Shown here in pieces: positions 40,560-50,086 of a stretch of 64,000 nt of DNA (the stretch's first letter is position 1; each line of letters starts with the position of its first letter). Location of the stretch: assembly GCF_900103195.1 (NCBI RefSeq), contig NZ_FMWU01000010.1, positions 1 through 64,000 on the forward strand, in the 5' to 3' direction. The notes under the pieces are model-generated. The model had not been told where the DNA came from. It saw nothing but the letters and a program-made list of their open reading frames with translations, and did no database searches. The DNA is from Methylobacterium sp. UNC378MF. GTDB taxonomy: Bacteria > Pseudomonadota > Alphaproteobacteria > Rhizobiales > Beijerinckiaceae. Position numbers and translations under genes: made by a program.

Positions 40560-42692
40560 TCATTCGAGCCGGACGGAGACGCTGTCACTGGCACCGGTCG
40601 CATCCAGGACCGAGATCCGGGCGAAGCCTGCGCCGCCCGGAAGCCACTCGGCGCGACGGCGCGGCGACTGTATGACCGGCTGACCATCGACCAGCCATGT
40701 GAGCGGTGGCACACCGCCCAGGGCTTTCAGGGCGAGTCCCGGGCTTCCCTCCGCCGTGTGGTGCCCGTCCGCCGCGAGGCCGAGATCGATCCGCGACCCG
40801 TCCGGCGGATAGGCGATCCGCAGCGCCGGTCCCCCCGCCTCGGCCGACTCGCGGCGCAGGTGCCGCAGTGGCGGCGGCAGGCCGCCCTGCCCGACGACCA
40901 GAGCATTCCGGGGCTGCGGGACCGGCTCGGGCTCGATCCCGAGGCGCGCGAAGGCGTCGAACAGGATCGGCGCCGCGACCGTGCGGCCCACGAGCCCCGG
41001 CACCGCGGCGCCATCCGGCCGCCCGGCCCAGACGACGATCGTCACCTGCCGGTCGAAGCCCGCCGCCCAGGCATCGCGGTACCCGTATGAGGTGCCGGTC
41101 TTGTAGGCGATGCGGTTCGGCAGGGCGTTGTCCGGCGGGGGGGTTCCGCGCAGGATGTCGGCGACGTACCAGGCAGCCACGGGCTCCGTGACGCGGTGCT
41201 GAGATTCGGCCGAAGCCCGCTCGGCGCGGCGGACGAGGTCCGGCACCGACCCACCGCGGGCGAGGCCGGCATAGAGCCGAGCCAGATCGGTGAGGGTGAT
41301 GCCGAGGCCGCCCAGCGCCACCGGCAGCCCCGGCGCCGCTTCCCGCGGGAGCTGGATCGCGGCCCCGGCGGCGCGCAGCCGGGCGATGAAGCGGGCCGGA
41401 CCCACGGCATCCATCAACGCGACCGCGGGCACATTGAGCGAGAGTTGCAGCGCCCGCCGGGCCGTGACCGTGCCCTGGAAGGTCAGGTCGAAATTCTCCG
41501 GGGCGTAGCTCGCCGAGAACCGCGCCGGCCGGTCCTCCAGCAACGTCTCGGGATGCGCGAGCCCATCCGCGAAGGCCATGGCGTAGACGAAGGGCTTCAG
41601 CGCTGAGCCGGGGGAGCGCACCGCCAGCGTCATGTCGATGGCGCCGCGCCGATTCGAGTCCAGATAGCCGGCGCTGCCGACCTGAGCCAGGATCCGTCCG
41701 TCACGGTTGTCGAGGACGAGGATCGCGGCCGAGAGGTCCGGGCCGACGGCGGCGGCGCGCTCGGCCGCCAGGGTCTCCAACCGCTCCTGCAGGCGCCCGT
41801 CGATGGCCAGGCGAATCGTGGCGGCGGCGGGATCGGCCGCCACGGCCTCTTCGGCGGCGTGCGCCGCCAGCATCGGGAACGGTCTGCGCGCCGTCGGCAC
41901 CGGCTCGGCCCGAGCGGCCGCAGCCTCTGCCGGTGTGAGGATGCCCTGGGCGCTCGCGACCGCCAGGACCCGGTCGCGGGCGGCGCGGGCGCGCTCCGGG
42001 AACCGGTCCGGGCGGCGGGTCTCGGGCGATTGCGGCAGGGCGACGAGCAGCGCCGCCTGCGCCGCACTCAGCCGGACCGGCTCCCGCCCGAAATATGCGA
42101 CGCTCGCCGCGCGCACGCCCTCCAACGGCCCGCCATAGGGGGCCAGTGCCAGGTAGAGATCGAGGAGGCCGGATTTTCCGAGGTGCCGCTCCAGCGTGAC
42201 TGCCCGCACCATCTGGCGGAGCTTGGCCTCGAGCGAGCGCTCGCGCCGCGGCTCGACGAGGCGGGCCACCTGCATCGACAGTGTTGAGGCGCCGGACACG
42301 ATCCGGCCCCGAGTCAGCCACTGGACGGCGGCGCGCAGCACGGCAGCCGGGTCGATGCCGGGATGATCGGCAAACCGGCGATCCTCGTAGGCGAGCAGCA
42401 TTGCCCGATAGCGCGGATCGACCGTCTCTGCGGTGACCGGCAGGCGCCAGCGCCCGTCCGCCGTCGCGAACGGCCGCAGGAGCGTGCCAGACCGGTCGAG
42501 CACGACCGTGGAGCGCGCCATCGCATCGGTGAGGTCGAGGGGCGGCAGCGCCGTGGCGTAGCGCCAAAGGGCGCCGGTACCGATCACCAGGAGGCTGAGC
42601 CCGAGCACCACCGCTCCGGGCACGAGGCGCAGCTTCGCGCGTCGTGCCCGCAACGTCACCGGCCCGCTCGAACCCCACCCGTCGTGTGGCAC
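40560..42692 (-). CDS. pbpC: Penicillin-binding protein 1C
   Basis: A bifunctional peptidoglycan synthase of 710 residues, inner-membrane anchored by one helix (about 20-40). The GT51 glycosyltransferase domain has AYEDRRFADHPGID with the catalytic Glu and GASTLSMQVARL. The transpeptidase domain has SPGSALKPFVYAM (nucleophilic Ser in SxxK), SLN in LQLSLNVPA and KTGTSYGYRDAW. The C-terminal 90 residues are the BiPBP_C domain of PBP1C. The GTG at 42692 has GGGAGG four bases upstream and is preferred to GTG 42722. The alpha-2-macroglobulin gene that often accompanies pbpC is not adjacent. Confidence 0.93.
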   Translation of the reverse strand: MPHDGWGSSGPVTLRARRAKLRLVPGAVVLGLSLLVIGTGALWRYATALPPLDLTDAMARSTVVLDRSGTLLRPFATADGRWRLPVTAETVDPRYRAMLLAYEDRRFADHPGIDPAAVLRAAVQWLTRGRIVSGASTLSMQVARLVEPRRERSLEAKLRQMVRAVTLERHLGKSGLLDLYLALAPYGGPLEGVRAASVAYFGREPVRLSAAQAALLVALPQSPETRRPDRFPERARAARDRVLAVASAQGILTPAEAAAARAEPVPTARRPFPMLAAHAAEEAVAADPAAATIRLAIDGRLQERLETLAAERAAAVGPDLSAAILVLDNRDGRILAQVGSAGYLDSNRRGAIDMTLAVRSPGSALKPFVYAMAFADGLAHPETLLEDRPARFSASYAPENFDLTFQGTVTARRALQLSLNVPAVALMDAVGPARFIARLRAAGAAIQLPREAAPGLPVALGGLGITLTDLARLYAGLARGGSVPDLVRRAERASAESQHRVTEPVAAWYVADILRGTPPPDNALPNRIAYKTGTSYGYRDAWAAGFDRQVTIVVWAGRPDGAAVPGLVGRTVAAPILFDAFARLGIEPEPVPQPRNALVVGQGGLPPPLRHLRRESAEAGGPALRIAYPPDGSRIDLGLAADGHHTAEGSPGLALKALGGVPPLTWLVDGQPVIQSPRRRAEWLPGGAGFARISVLDATGASDSVSVRLE

Positions 42693-42807
42693 GTATCCTC
42701 CCGGCTTCGGCGTCAACACCACAGGATTGATTGTTCCTGTGCGGTCGACAAGTGCCCGGGTAAGCAGGGTCCCCGACGATGGGCGTCTGGCTGGCCCCGA
42801 CTGGATC

Positions 42808-43023
42808 CTACGCCGTGCCGACGCCCCGCAGGTCTTCGAAGGCGGGGCGATCCGGGCGGTTCAGCCGAATCGGGAAGGGCACGATGTTGGAGGGCGCCGG
42901 AGCGGCGTGGGCCGCGGGAGGCGGCGCCGCAGCGCGTGCCTTGCCCGGCCTCGTCCAGCGCTCGATCCGCTTGAAGTAGGTCCGCCTCGCCAGCCAAGCC
43001 GGAACTCGTCTGCCCTTCCGCAT
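42808..43023 (-). CDS. Small basic hypothetical protein
   Basis: A 71-residue protein, strongly basic at its start (MRKGRRVPAWLARRTYFKRIERW), then an Ala/Pro-rich stretch and NIVPFPIRLNRPDRPAFED. The ATG has GAGGGG seven bases before it, and third positions are GC-rich, which supports a real gene. No known domain. It lies upstream of pbpC on the same strand. Confidence 0.5.
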   Translation of the reverse strand: MRKGRRVPAWLARRTYFKRIERWTRPGKARAAAPPPAAHAAPAPSNIVPFPIRLNRPDRPAFEDLRGVGTA

Positions 43024-43177
43024 GATCTGCCCCTCGCCGATGTGACGCGCGACCCCCGCAGTCCCGCAACCCGAACACAGCAAGCATTTCGAATCGCGGC
43101 TGTATCGGCGATACGAGCGGATCCCGAACTGCGCCGCATCCCCCGTTTGGATGACGCGGGGCGCGGAGGGTTGCCGG

Positions 43178-46100
43178 TCAGGCCGCCGCATCCTCCTTCG
43201 CCCGCTCCAGCGCGAGCTTGGTGACAGCGACTTGGTCGATCTTGCCGGTGCCGAGCATCGGGATTGCCTCCAGCACCACCACCTCGGCGGGGATCGCGAG
43301 GTCGGAGGCGCCACGGCTCTTGGCGAAGTTCTGGTAGGCGGCGCGCGTGGCGCCCTTCTCCTGGGTGAACAGGATCAGGCGCTCGCCCTTGCGCGGGTCC
43401 GGCACCGCCGCGACCGCGCTTAACCGATCCGGCCAGAGGTCGGCGGCCAGCGACTCGATGCCCGCGAGCGACACCATCTCCCCAGCGATCTTGGCGAAGC
43501 GCTTGGCCCGACCCTTGATCGTCACGAAGCCCATCGGGTCGATCACCACGATATCGCCGGTGTCGTGCCAGCCCCCCGGCGGCGGCTCCAGCACGCCGGG
43601 CTTTTCGGCGCGCAGGTAGCCCAGCATGATGTTGGGTCCGCGCATGGAGAGGCGGCCGCCCTCCTCGATCCCCGGCACCGGCTCCAGGCGCGTCTCGATG
43701 CCCGGCAGGATCCGCCCGACCGTGCCGAAGCGGTTGAACATCGGCGTGTTGAGCGCCACCACAGGCCCGCACTCGGTGACGCCATAGCCCTCCAGGATGC
43801 GCAGGCCGAATTTCTCCGCCCAGGTCCTCCGAGTCGTCTCCTTCACGGCCTCGGCGCCGGCCACGACATAGCGCAGGGAGCGCAGATCGTAGGAATGGGC
43901 GGCCCGGGCATAGCCCGTCAGGAACGTGTCGGTCCCGAACAGCACCGTGCTGTTCGAGCCGTAGATCAGCTCCGGCACGATCCGGTAATGCAGCGGCGAC
44001 GGGTAGAGGTAGACCGGCACGCCCGAGACCAGCGGAAGGACCAGCCCGGCCGTCAGGCCGAAGGCGTGGAACACCGGCAGCACGTTGAACACCTTGTCCA
44101 TTGGCCCGAAGTCGATCCGGGCCGCCACCTGCGCCACGTTGGCGAGCATGCAGCGGTTGGCGAGCACCACGCCCTTCGGCGTGCCTTCGCTGCCCGAGGT
44201 GAACAGCACCGCGCCCGGATCCTCGCCCGAGCGCGCCACCAAGGGGCGCCGCGGGGCGAGGAAGCCCCGGATCTTGTCCCCGGTCGTGATGGTGGCCCGC
44301 ACATCCTCCAGGTAGATGAGTTCGACCGATCCGCGGATCGCCTCGACGAGCGACCCGAGCCGCCCCTTCTCGATGAAGGCCCGGGAGGTCAGGATCTTGC
44401 CCACTTCAGCCGCCCGGCAGGCCGAGAGCACGTTGGCGGGCCCGGCCGAGAAGTTGATCATCGCCGGCACCCGGCCGGCGGAGGCGAGGGCGAACAGCGT
44501 CACCGCGGCACCGTTGGCGTTCGGCAGCATGAGTCCGATCCGCCCGCCCTCGGGCGCCAGCGGCATGAGCTTGCGGCCGAGGATGTTGGCGCCCATGACC
44601 AGGCGGCCATAGCTGAGGCGCCCGCCGACGGGATCCTCAAGGGCGTTCCGGCGCCAACCGTGGCGCTCGCCGGCCTCGATCAGAGCCGCCATCAGGCCGC
44701 GGTCGATATCCGCGGTGCGGAACACGAGGTCCGACATGATCCCGTAGAGGGCCGCGCCCGCCGCCTGCCGCCGGGCCTTGCCCTTGAGCGCGGGATCGAC
44801 GGCGAGGCGCACCGGGGGCATCACCGTCACGGTCACCTTGGGCCACCAGCGGCGGCGCACCTGCCCGCGCGACAGCCGCGAGAAGACGGTGCGTTCCAGG
44901 CCGTCGAGCTTCACCGCCACGACCATGGCGTCCGACTTGTCGGCGATCAGCCCGGCGCCGTCATACACCTTCATCAGGCTTCCGGTGACGGTCAGCCGGC
45001 CCTCGGGGAAGATGATCAGGGTTTCGCCGCCCTTGACCGCGTTGATCAGCGTCCGGGTGGCGAGGGGGCGCGTCGGGTCCAGGGGCATCGCCTTGGTGAC
45101 CCGCAGGAACGGCCGCACCCACCAGCGCTGCGCGATGCCGCTGTCGATGGCGAAGACCGGCTCCTGCTCCAGGAGCGACAGGGCCAGCGGTGCGTCGAGG
45201 AACGACACGTGATTGAGGGCGACGATGCAGTTCGGCCCGGCCGCCGCGATGTTGTCGAAGCCACGGACCTCCAGGCGGTAGAAAGCCCGGAACAGGATCG
45301 ACAGGGCATCGCGGAACGGGCTGGTCGGCAGGGTCGCGAACACGATCGCGCCGACGAGCAGGTTCAGCACCGCCACCACGGCGAGCAGACTTGCGATCGT
45401 CAGGCCCGCGCCCTGCAGCGCCGCCAGCGCCAGGGTGCCGGCCACCATGAAGGCCGCCGTCATGACGTTGACGGCGCCGATGATCCGCGCGCGCATCGCC
45501 TTCTCGGCCCAGGCCTGCACGGCCGCGAAGGACGGGACGATGTAGAGGCCGCCGGAGATCGCGAGCCCCAGGAAGTCGATCCCGGTGCGCAGCCCGTGAC
45601 CGGTCCGCAGGAAGGCGAGCGGGCCGATCGGCTCCGCGGGCGGCGACGGCAGGTGTCCGATCGTCCAGGCGAGGTCGAGGCCGAACAGGCCCATCAGCAC
45701 CGCGCCGACCGGCGTCGGCAGCAGCACGATCCGGCCGCTGGCGAGCCACGAGGCGAGGCCGGAGCCCAGCGCGATGCCGATGGAGAACAGAGCCAGCAGC
45801 AGGGTGATCACCGTCTCGGTGCCGTTGAAGGCGCCGCGCACCAGCACGGGCAGCAGCGAGAGCACCACCACGCCGACCAGCCAGAACCAGCTCACCGTGA
45901 GCGAGCCGCGCCAGAGGCGCGTATCGGCCCAGAGGTCGCTCAGCAGCGCGTAGGTCGAGCGCAAGACGTTCGGGTCGACGTGCAGGTCCGGCGCCCCCTC
46001 TCCGGTGGCCGGGATCATGCGGGCCGAGAGCCAGCACAGGATGGCGAAGCCCATCACCAGCACGCCGAACAGCAGGCCCGAGCCGCCCATCGCCGAGGCG

Positions 46101-46591
46101 GCCCCGGCCGCAATCGTGCCGAGCAGGATCGCCAGGAAGGTCGCGGCCTCGACGAGGGCGTTGCCGGCGGGCAGTTCCTCACGTCGCAGATGGTCCGGCA
46201 GGATCCCGTACTTGATCGGGCCGAACAGGGCCGCGATTGTCCCGAACAGGCCGAGCGCCACGAACAGCACCGGTACGGAATGCAGGAGGAAGCCCAGCAC
46301 GGCGGTGCCAGCCGCAAAGATCTCGGCGAATTTGAGCCGCTGCGCCATCAGCGCCTTGTCGTACCGATCGGCCCACTGACCGCCGAGGCCTGACAGGATG
46401 AAGAACGGCCCGATGAACACGGCGCTCGCCAGGGTCACCAGGACGCCGGCATGGGCATCTGCCTGTCCGCCGATCCCGAACAGGATCAGGAAGGCGAGCG
46501 CGTTCTTCAGGAAATTGTCGTTGAACGCCGAGAAGAACTGGCACCAGAACAGCGGCGCGAAGCGCCGCGCAGTCATCAGGCTACGGAACAT
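43178..46591 (-). CDS. aas: Acyl-[ACP]-phospholipid O-acyltransferase / acyl-ACP synthetase with MFS domain
   Basis: A three-part protein of 1137 residues. Residues about 1-415 form an MFS-type transporter (FFSAFNDNFLKNALAFLILF at the start), as in LplT. Residues about 440-620 form a PlsC-type acyltransferase with NHVSFLD (the HX4D site) and FPEGRLTVTGS. Residues about 650-1137 are an AMP-binding ligase with FTSGSEGTPKGVV, EGYGVTECGPV and GWHDTGDIVVID. LplT and Aas import and re-acylate lysophospholipids in E. coli from adjacent genes; here they are fused. The start ATG at 46591 fits the family. Confidence 0.93.
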   Translation of the reverse strand: MFRSLMTARRFAPLFWCQFFSAFNDNFLKNALAFLILFGIGGQADAHAGVLVTLASAVFIGPFFILSGLGGQWADRYDKALMAQRLKFAEIFAAGTAVLGFLLHSVPVLFVALGLFGTIAALFGPIKYGILPDHLRREELPAGNALVEAATFLAILLGTIAAGAASAMGGSGLLFGVLVMGFAILCWLSARMIPATGEGAPDLHVDPNVLRSTYALLSDLWADTRLWRGSLTVSWFWLVGVVVLSLLPVLVRGAFNGTETVITLLLALFSIGIALGSGLASWLASGRIVLLPTPVGAVLMGLFGLDLAWTIGHLPSPPAEPIGPLAFLRTGHGLRTGIDFLGLAISGGLYIVPSFAAVQAWAEKAMRARIIGAVNVMTAAFMVAGTLALAALQGAGLTIASLLAVVAVLNLLVGAIVFATLPTSPFRDALSILFRAFYRLEVRGFDNIAAAGPNCIVALNHVSFLDAPLALSLLEQEPVFAIDSGIAQRWWVRPFLRVTKAMPLDPTRPLATRTLINAVKGGETLIIFPEGRLTVTGSLMKVYDGAGLIADKSDAMVVAVKLDGLERTVFSRLSRGQVRRRWWPKVTVTVMPPVRLAVDPALKGKARRQAAGAALYGIMSDLVFRTADIDRGLMAALIEAGERHGWRRNALEDPVGGRLSYGRLVMGANILGRKLMPLAPEGGRIGLMLPNANGAAVTLFALASAGRVPAMINFSAGPANVLSACRAAEVGKILTSRAFIEKGRLGSLVEAIRGSVELIYLEDVRATITTGDKIRGFLAPRRPLVARSGEDPGAVLFTSGSEGTPKGVVLANRCMLANVAQVAARIDFGPMDKVFNVLPVFHAFGLTAGLVLPLVSGVPVYLYPSPLHYRIVPELIYGSNSTVLFGTDTFLTGYARAAHSYDLRSLRYVVAGAEAVKETTRRTWAEKFGLRILEGYGVTECGPVVALNTPMFNRFGTVGRILPGIETRLEPVPGIEEGGRLSMRGPNIMLGYLRAEKPGVLEPPPGGWHDTGDIVVIDPMGFVTIKGRAKRFAKIAGEMVSLAGIESLAADLWPDRLSAVAAVPDPRKGERLILFTQEKGATRAAYQNFAKSRGASDLAIPAEVVVLEAIPMLGTGKIDQVAVTKLALERAKEDAAA

Positions 46592-46733
46592 GGCGATCTC
46601 TCGGTTCCGAACCTGACTGGCCCACGAGAGACGGTCAGGTCAAATCGGACCGAGGCGAACGCACAGGGATCACGGTCACAGGGTTATCGCCCCGTGTGGA
46701 CCGGCACCCCCTTTGCGCGACTGTTGGCGACCC

Positions 46734-46994
46734 TCAGGCCTTCCGGACGAGACGGCCGTGCCGCCCGGCAGAAGCCCCGGTGCGCCGGGCGATGAGGGCG
46801 TGCAGCGAAGCGCCGAGGTCGTAGGACCAGTAGATGTGGGCCGCCAGCGTGGTCACCACGAAGAGCGCGGCCCCGGCCGCGCAGGCGGGCAGGAGCAGCA
46901 GGAACGTCAGGACCATCCCGACCGCGGTCCGCTCGGCCAGAGAGGCCTGCGGCCAGGGATCGATCGGCAGGGAGAAGTGTCGTCCGGTGCGCAT
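46734..46994 (-). CDS. Small membrane protein of unknown function
   Basis: An 86-residue protein. A short soluble start (RTGRHFSLPIDPWPQASLAE) is followed by one long or two close membrane segments (VGMVLTFLLLLPACAAGAALFVVTTLAAHIYW broken by AC) and a basic tail. It has regular GC-rich third positions and begins with ATG at 46994. No named family recognised. It lies divergent from the SDR gene at 47175. Confidence 0.5.
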   Translation of the reverse strand: MRTGRHFSLPIDPWPQASLAERTAVGMVLTFLLLLPACAAGAALFVVTTLAAHIYWSYDLGASLHALIARRTGASAGRHGRLVRKA

Positions 46995-47174
46995 GGCTTC
47001 GACCCTCGGTGGTTCGGCCTATCGCGGTACAGCCAGTCAACAGCGGCAACCGTCGGACGTTGCGTCGCCAGATCCGATAATCGCCCCCCCGTGACGTTCC
47101 GGCCCGATGCGTGGGCGCAACCGCGGTCGCCGAACCGTGTTGCCGGTTGGATCCTTCGACGATTTGAGGTGGGT

Positions 47175-48185
47175 ATGGCACGGGTTGCGGTCGTTACCGG
47201 GGGCACGGCCGGAATCGGGCTTGCCACGGCGCATGCGTTCGCCGCGGGCGGATGGTCGGTGGCCGTGGTCGCGCGCGATCCGGACCGTCTCGCGGCGGCG
47301 GAGCGGGCCCTCGCCGCCTACGGTCAGCCTGTCCTGGCAATCCGCGCCGATGTCGCCGATCCGCAGGCCGTCGACGCGGCCGCCGAGCGCGTGGAGCGGG
47401 AACTCGGCCCGATCCGTGCCTGGGTGAACAACGCCATGTCGACCATCGTGAACCCGGCCGACCAGATCACCCCGGACGAGTACCGGCGCGTGACCGAGAC
47501 CACCTATCTGAGCCAGGTCTACGGGACGCTGGCGGCGCTCCGCTTCATGAAGCGGCGCAACCGCGGCGCGATCATCCAGGTCTCGTCCGGCCTTGCGATC
47601 CGCGCGGCGCCGCTGCAGGCGCCCTATTGCGCGGCGAAGTTCGCGGTCTCGGGCTTCACCGACGCCCTGCGCTGCGAGCTGCTCCACGACCGGGTCGATG
47701 TCAGCCTCAGCGTCGTCTACCTGCCGGCGGTGAACACGCCGCAATTCAACTGGGCGCGCAACCGGACCGGGCACCGGCAATACGCGCCGGATCCGGTCTT
47801 CGACCCGCGGCTCTGCGCCGAGGCGATCCTGTACGCCGCCGAGCACCCGCGCCGGGAGGTCTGGGTCGGACGCTCGTCGATGATGATGGCCGCCGCCCAG
47901 GCTCTGGCGCCGGCGCTTGCCGACCGCAAGGCCGCCTCGATGTGGTCGGCGCAGCTCTCCGACGAGACCATCCCCGAGATGGAGGGCAATCTCTACGAGG
48001 CCGTGCCCGGTCCGGTCGGGATCGACGGACGCTTCATCGGCCGGACGAAGGCAAGCCGGGCCGAGTTCTGCACGAGTCGCACCCGCGATCTCGTGGTCTG
48101 TGGCCTCGCCGGGCTGGCGCTGATCGGGCTCGCCGGTACCGTCCACGCCGCCCGCTCGGCGCGCCGCCTGCCAGGGCGGACGTGA
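47175..48185 (+). CDS. SDR-family oxidoreductase with C-terminal membrane helix
   Basis: The 336-residue protein has the SDR core: VVTGGTAGIGLATAHAF at 6-22, the NNAM variant in WVNNAMSTIVNP (usual NNAG), VSSGLAIRAAPLQAPYCAAKFAVSGF with Ser, Tyr and Lys. It carries an extra region and a C-terminal hydrophobic stretch, LVVCGLAGLALIGLAGTVHAA (about 302-322), which may anchor it to the membrane. NNAMST with a long tail is typical of SDRs distantly related to fabG. GAGGTGGG precedes the ATG at 47175. Substrate unknown; the MBL-fold gene begins 58 bases downstream. Confidence 0.82.
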   Translation: MARVAVVTGGTAGIGLATAHAFAAGGWSVAVVARDPDRLAAAERALAAYGQPVLAIRADVADPQAVDAAAERVERELGPIRAWVNNAMSTIVNPADQITPDEYRRVTETTYLSQVYGTLAALRFMKRRNRGAIIQVSSGLAIRAAPLQAPYCAAKFAVSGFTDALRCELLHDRVDVSLSVVYLPAVNTPQFNWARNRTGHRQYAPDPVFDPRLCAEAILYAAEHPRREVWVGRSSMMMAAAQALAPALADRKAASMWSAQLSDETIPEMEGNLYEAVPGPVGIDGRFIGRTKASRAEFCTSRTRDLVVCGLAGLALIGLAGTVHAARSARRLPGRT

Positions 48186-48243
48186 CGGCTGCGCGCGGTC
48201 GCGCAGCCTATTACATCAGCCGCCCCGAGGAAGGTCCGAGACG

Positions 48244-49119
48244 ATGCCCGGCTATCTGCCCTTCGCGGGCGCCCTGAAGCTGCCCGCCTATACCTGCGAC
48301 AATTGCGGGTTCTGGCAACGTCATTTCGAGACGCCGGCTACCTGCCCGATGTGCCTCGATGCCCGCCACGTGGTGCCCCAGGACGGCTGGCGCTTCCGCA
48401 CGGCCCGCGAGGCGCAGGACGCCTTTCCCTGCCACTGGCAGGAGCTGGAGCCGGGCGTTTGGCGGTTCTGGAACGAGCCGGTTTCCGGCATCGGCCCCTC
48501 CGCCTACCTGATCCAGACCGAGCACGGGAATATGGGCTTCGAGGGCTGCCCGGTCTTCAGCGAGGCCGCCCTGGAACAGATCGCCCGGCTCGGCGGCATG
48601 GCGGTGCTCTCGGCCTCGCACCCGCATTCCTACGGTGCGCTGCCGCAGCTTCAGGACCGGTTCGACCCGGAGCTGTGCCTGCCGGCCGCCGACTTCACCT
48701 GGAGCGCGGCCCTGCAGGTGAGCTGGCCCTATGACGACTTCCTCGAGCCGCTTCCGGGCCTCGAACTGCACCGCACCGCCGGCCATTTCGACGGCCACGC
48801 CGTCCTCTACGACCGGTCGCGAAAAATCTGCTTCTGCGGCGACGCGCTGAAGTTCGAGCTCGACCCGGCGGATTTCCGCCGGGCAACCACGATCTCGGCC
48901 CACAAGGCCTTCGTGCGCGGGGTGCCGCTCACCCCGAGCGAGCTGCGCCGCTACCGCGACGTGTTCGAGCGTCTCGACTTCGTCCAGACCTGGACGCCGT
49001 TCGAGCCCGCGCGCAATTGCGGGCGGCCGGAGGTTCTGGCGCTGCTCGACCAGCTGATGAGCGGCCGGTCCCACGCCGCTCCTGTCCCACTCGACGGGCT
49101 TCGGTCTCAGGGCCGGTAG
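48244..49119 (+). CDS. MBL-fold hydrolase with N-terminal zinc-ribbon-like motif
   Basis: The 291-residue protein begins with two CxxC pairs (C18/C21 and C34/C37) that look like a zinc or iron ribbon. A metallo-beta-lactamase-like domain follows: GNMGFEGCPVF, then SASHPHSYGALPQLQ in place of the usual HxHxDH, then TAGHFDGHAVLYD and FCGDALKFELDP. The first metal motif is reduced to HPHSYG, so two-metal catalysis is doubtful. The 3' end overlaps the convergent nitrile hydratase accessory gene by 13 bases. Function unknown. Confidence 0.7.
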   Translation: MPGYLPFAGALKLPAYTCDNCGFWQRHFETPATCPMCLDARHVVPQDGWRFRTAREAQDAFPCHWQELEPGVWRFWNEPVSGIGPSAYLIQTEHGNMGFEGCPVFSEAALEQIARLGGMAVLSASHPHSYGALPQLQDRFDPELCLPAADFTWSAALQVSWPYDDFLEPLPGLELHRTAGHFDGHAVLYDRSRKICFCGDALKFELDPADFRRATTISAHKAFVRGVPLTPSELRRYRDVFERLDFVQTWTPFEPARNCGRPEVLALLDQLMSGRSHAAPVPLDGLRSQGR

Positions 49120-49430
49120 AGCGGGTCGTTCTCCAGGCGGATCGGTTGACCGTGGGGCGTTGCCTCGGCGGCCCGCAGGAACGCCTCGGTCCGCGCCGCG
49201 ACGCTCTCGGGTCCGGCGACGCCGCGCTCGGCCAGGATCGCTTCCAGCGTCGTCAGCCACGCGCCGTAATCCGCCGTCCGCTCAGGACCGTCCGCGGGAC
49301 GGATCTGCCGGCCGAGACGGTCCGCCCATTCCGACCACGTGAACAGCCCAGCCTCCCGCAGAGAGACCACCAGCGCGAAGACCTGCGCCTCCCAGGGGGC
49401 CGCGAAGTTGGTCGGCGACGGATCGGTCAC
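49107..49430 (-). CDS. Nitrile hydratase accessory protein (P14K/NhlE type)
   Basis: This type of protein escorts the alpha subunit and inserts cobalt in Co-type nitrile hydratases. The 107 residues read NFAAPWEAQVFALVVSLREAG, then FTWSEWADRLGRQI, then YGAWLTTLEAILAERG, all homologous to the N-terminal part of the beta subunit (compare [17 protein letters not shown]), as is known for such activators. The GTG start overlaps the nthB stop by 4 bases (GTGA), so alpha, beta and accessory genes form one coupled operon. Confidence 0.85.
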   Translation of the reverse strand: MTDPSPTNFAAPWEAQVFALVVSLREAGLFTWSEWADRLGRQIRPADGPERTADYGAWLTTLEAILAERGVAGPESVAARTEAFLRAAEATPHGQPIRLENDPLYRP

Positions 49431-50086
49431 GCGGGGTCCAGATAGGGTTCGAAGGCCGCTACGGTCACGAGACCGCCTGGATCGCCGCTCTCGCCCCACA
49501 GCTCCTGGGCGGTGAAGGCGACCGTGTACAGCCAGGTCGGATTCTCGCCCGTCCGGTAGGCGTTGGTGTCGGGGAAGACGAAGACCCCGTCGACGCGCAC
49601 GATCCGTCCCCGTCTGCCGCGCACGTAGCGCGGCAGACGCGTATGACCGGTCGGATGGATGTTGCGCGCCAGGACCGAGTCGCCGACGGCGAAGCGAGCG
49701 GGCGCATCAGCGGCGCGACTGCTCGGAAACCCGGCCCGGAAACGCGCCTCCAGGCCGTCGCGGGCCAGGACCCGGGCGACGGGCTTTGCCGGCTCCGTGG
49801 ACTTGCCGGTCTCGATCTCGGCCTGCGTCGCCAGCCCGGTGGCGGCAACCTGCTGCTCCAGTGCCTTCAGCCAGATCTCGTAATAGCTCGACGACAGATA
49901 CTCGGCGGGCGGCAGCGACTCGCGGGTGGCGCGGCTGCCGTCGAGGTTCCAGGCACCGGTGTAGCCCATGGCCATCGCCATGGCGAAGACACGACGCTCC
50001 CACGCGGCATGGAAGACCGGCTCGTCCGGCTCCGGCGCCACCGGCCCGAAGCCGTGCGCGCCGCCGAGATCCTGCGCGCCGTTCAT
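49427..50086 (-). CDS. nthB: Nitrile hydratase subunit beta
   Basis: With the alpha subunit it hydrates nitriles to amides. The 219-residue protein starts [16 protein letters not shown], the near-invariant family opening. It then has [53 protein letters not shown] and [19 protein letters not shown]. The SH3-like C-terminal domain is complete. The ATG overlaps the nthA stop by 4 bases (ATGA). Arg residues that contact the alpha metal site in known structures appear present (RRV) but were not aligned. Confidence 0.94.
   Translation of the reverse strand: MNGAQDLGGAHGFGPVAPEPDEPVFHAAWERRVFAMAMAMGYTGAWNLDGSRATRESLPPAEYLSSSYYEIWLKALEQQVAATGLATQAEIETGKSTEPAKPVARVLARDGLEARFRAGFPSSRAADAPARFAVGDSVLARNIHPTGHTRLPRYVRGRRGRIVRVDGVFVFPDTNAYRTGENPTWLYTVAFTAQELWGESGDPGGLVTVAAFEPYLDPA

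Noticed and set aside
43565..46393. Long plus-strand frame opposite aas
   Set aside because: Mirror frame; the minus-strand gene has three clear domains.
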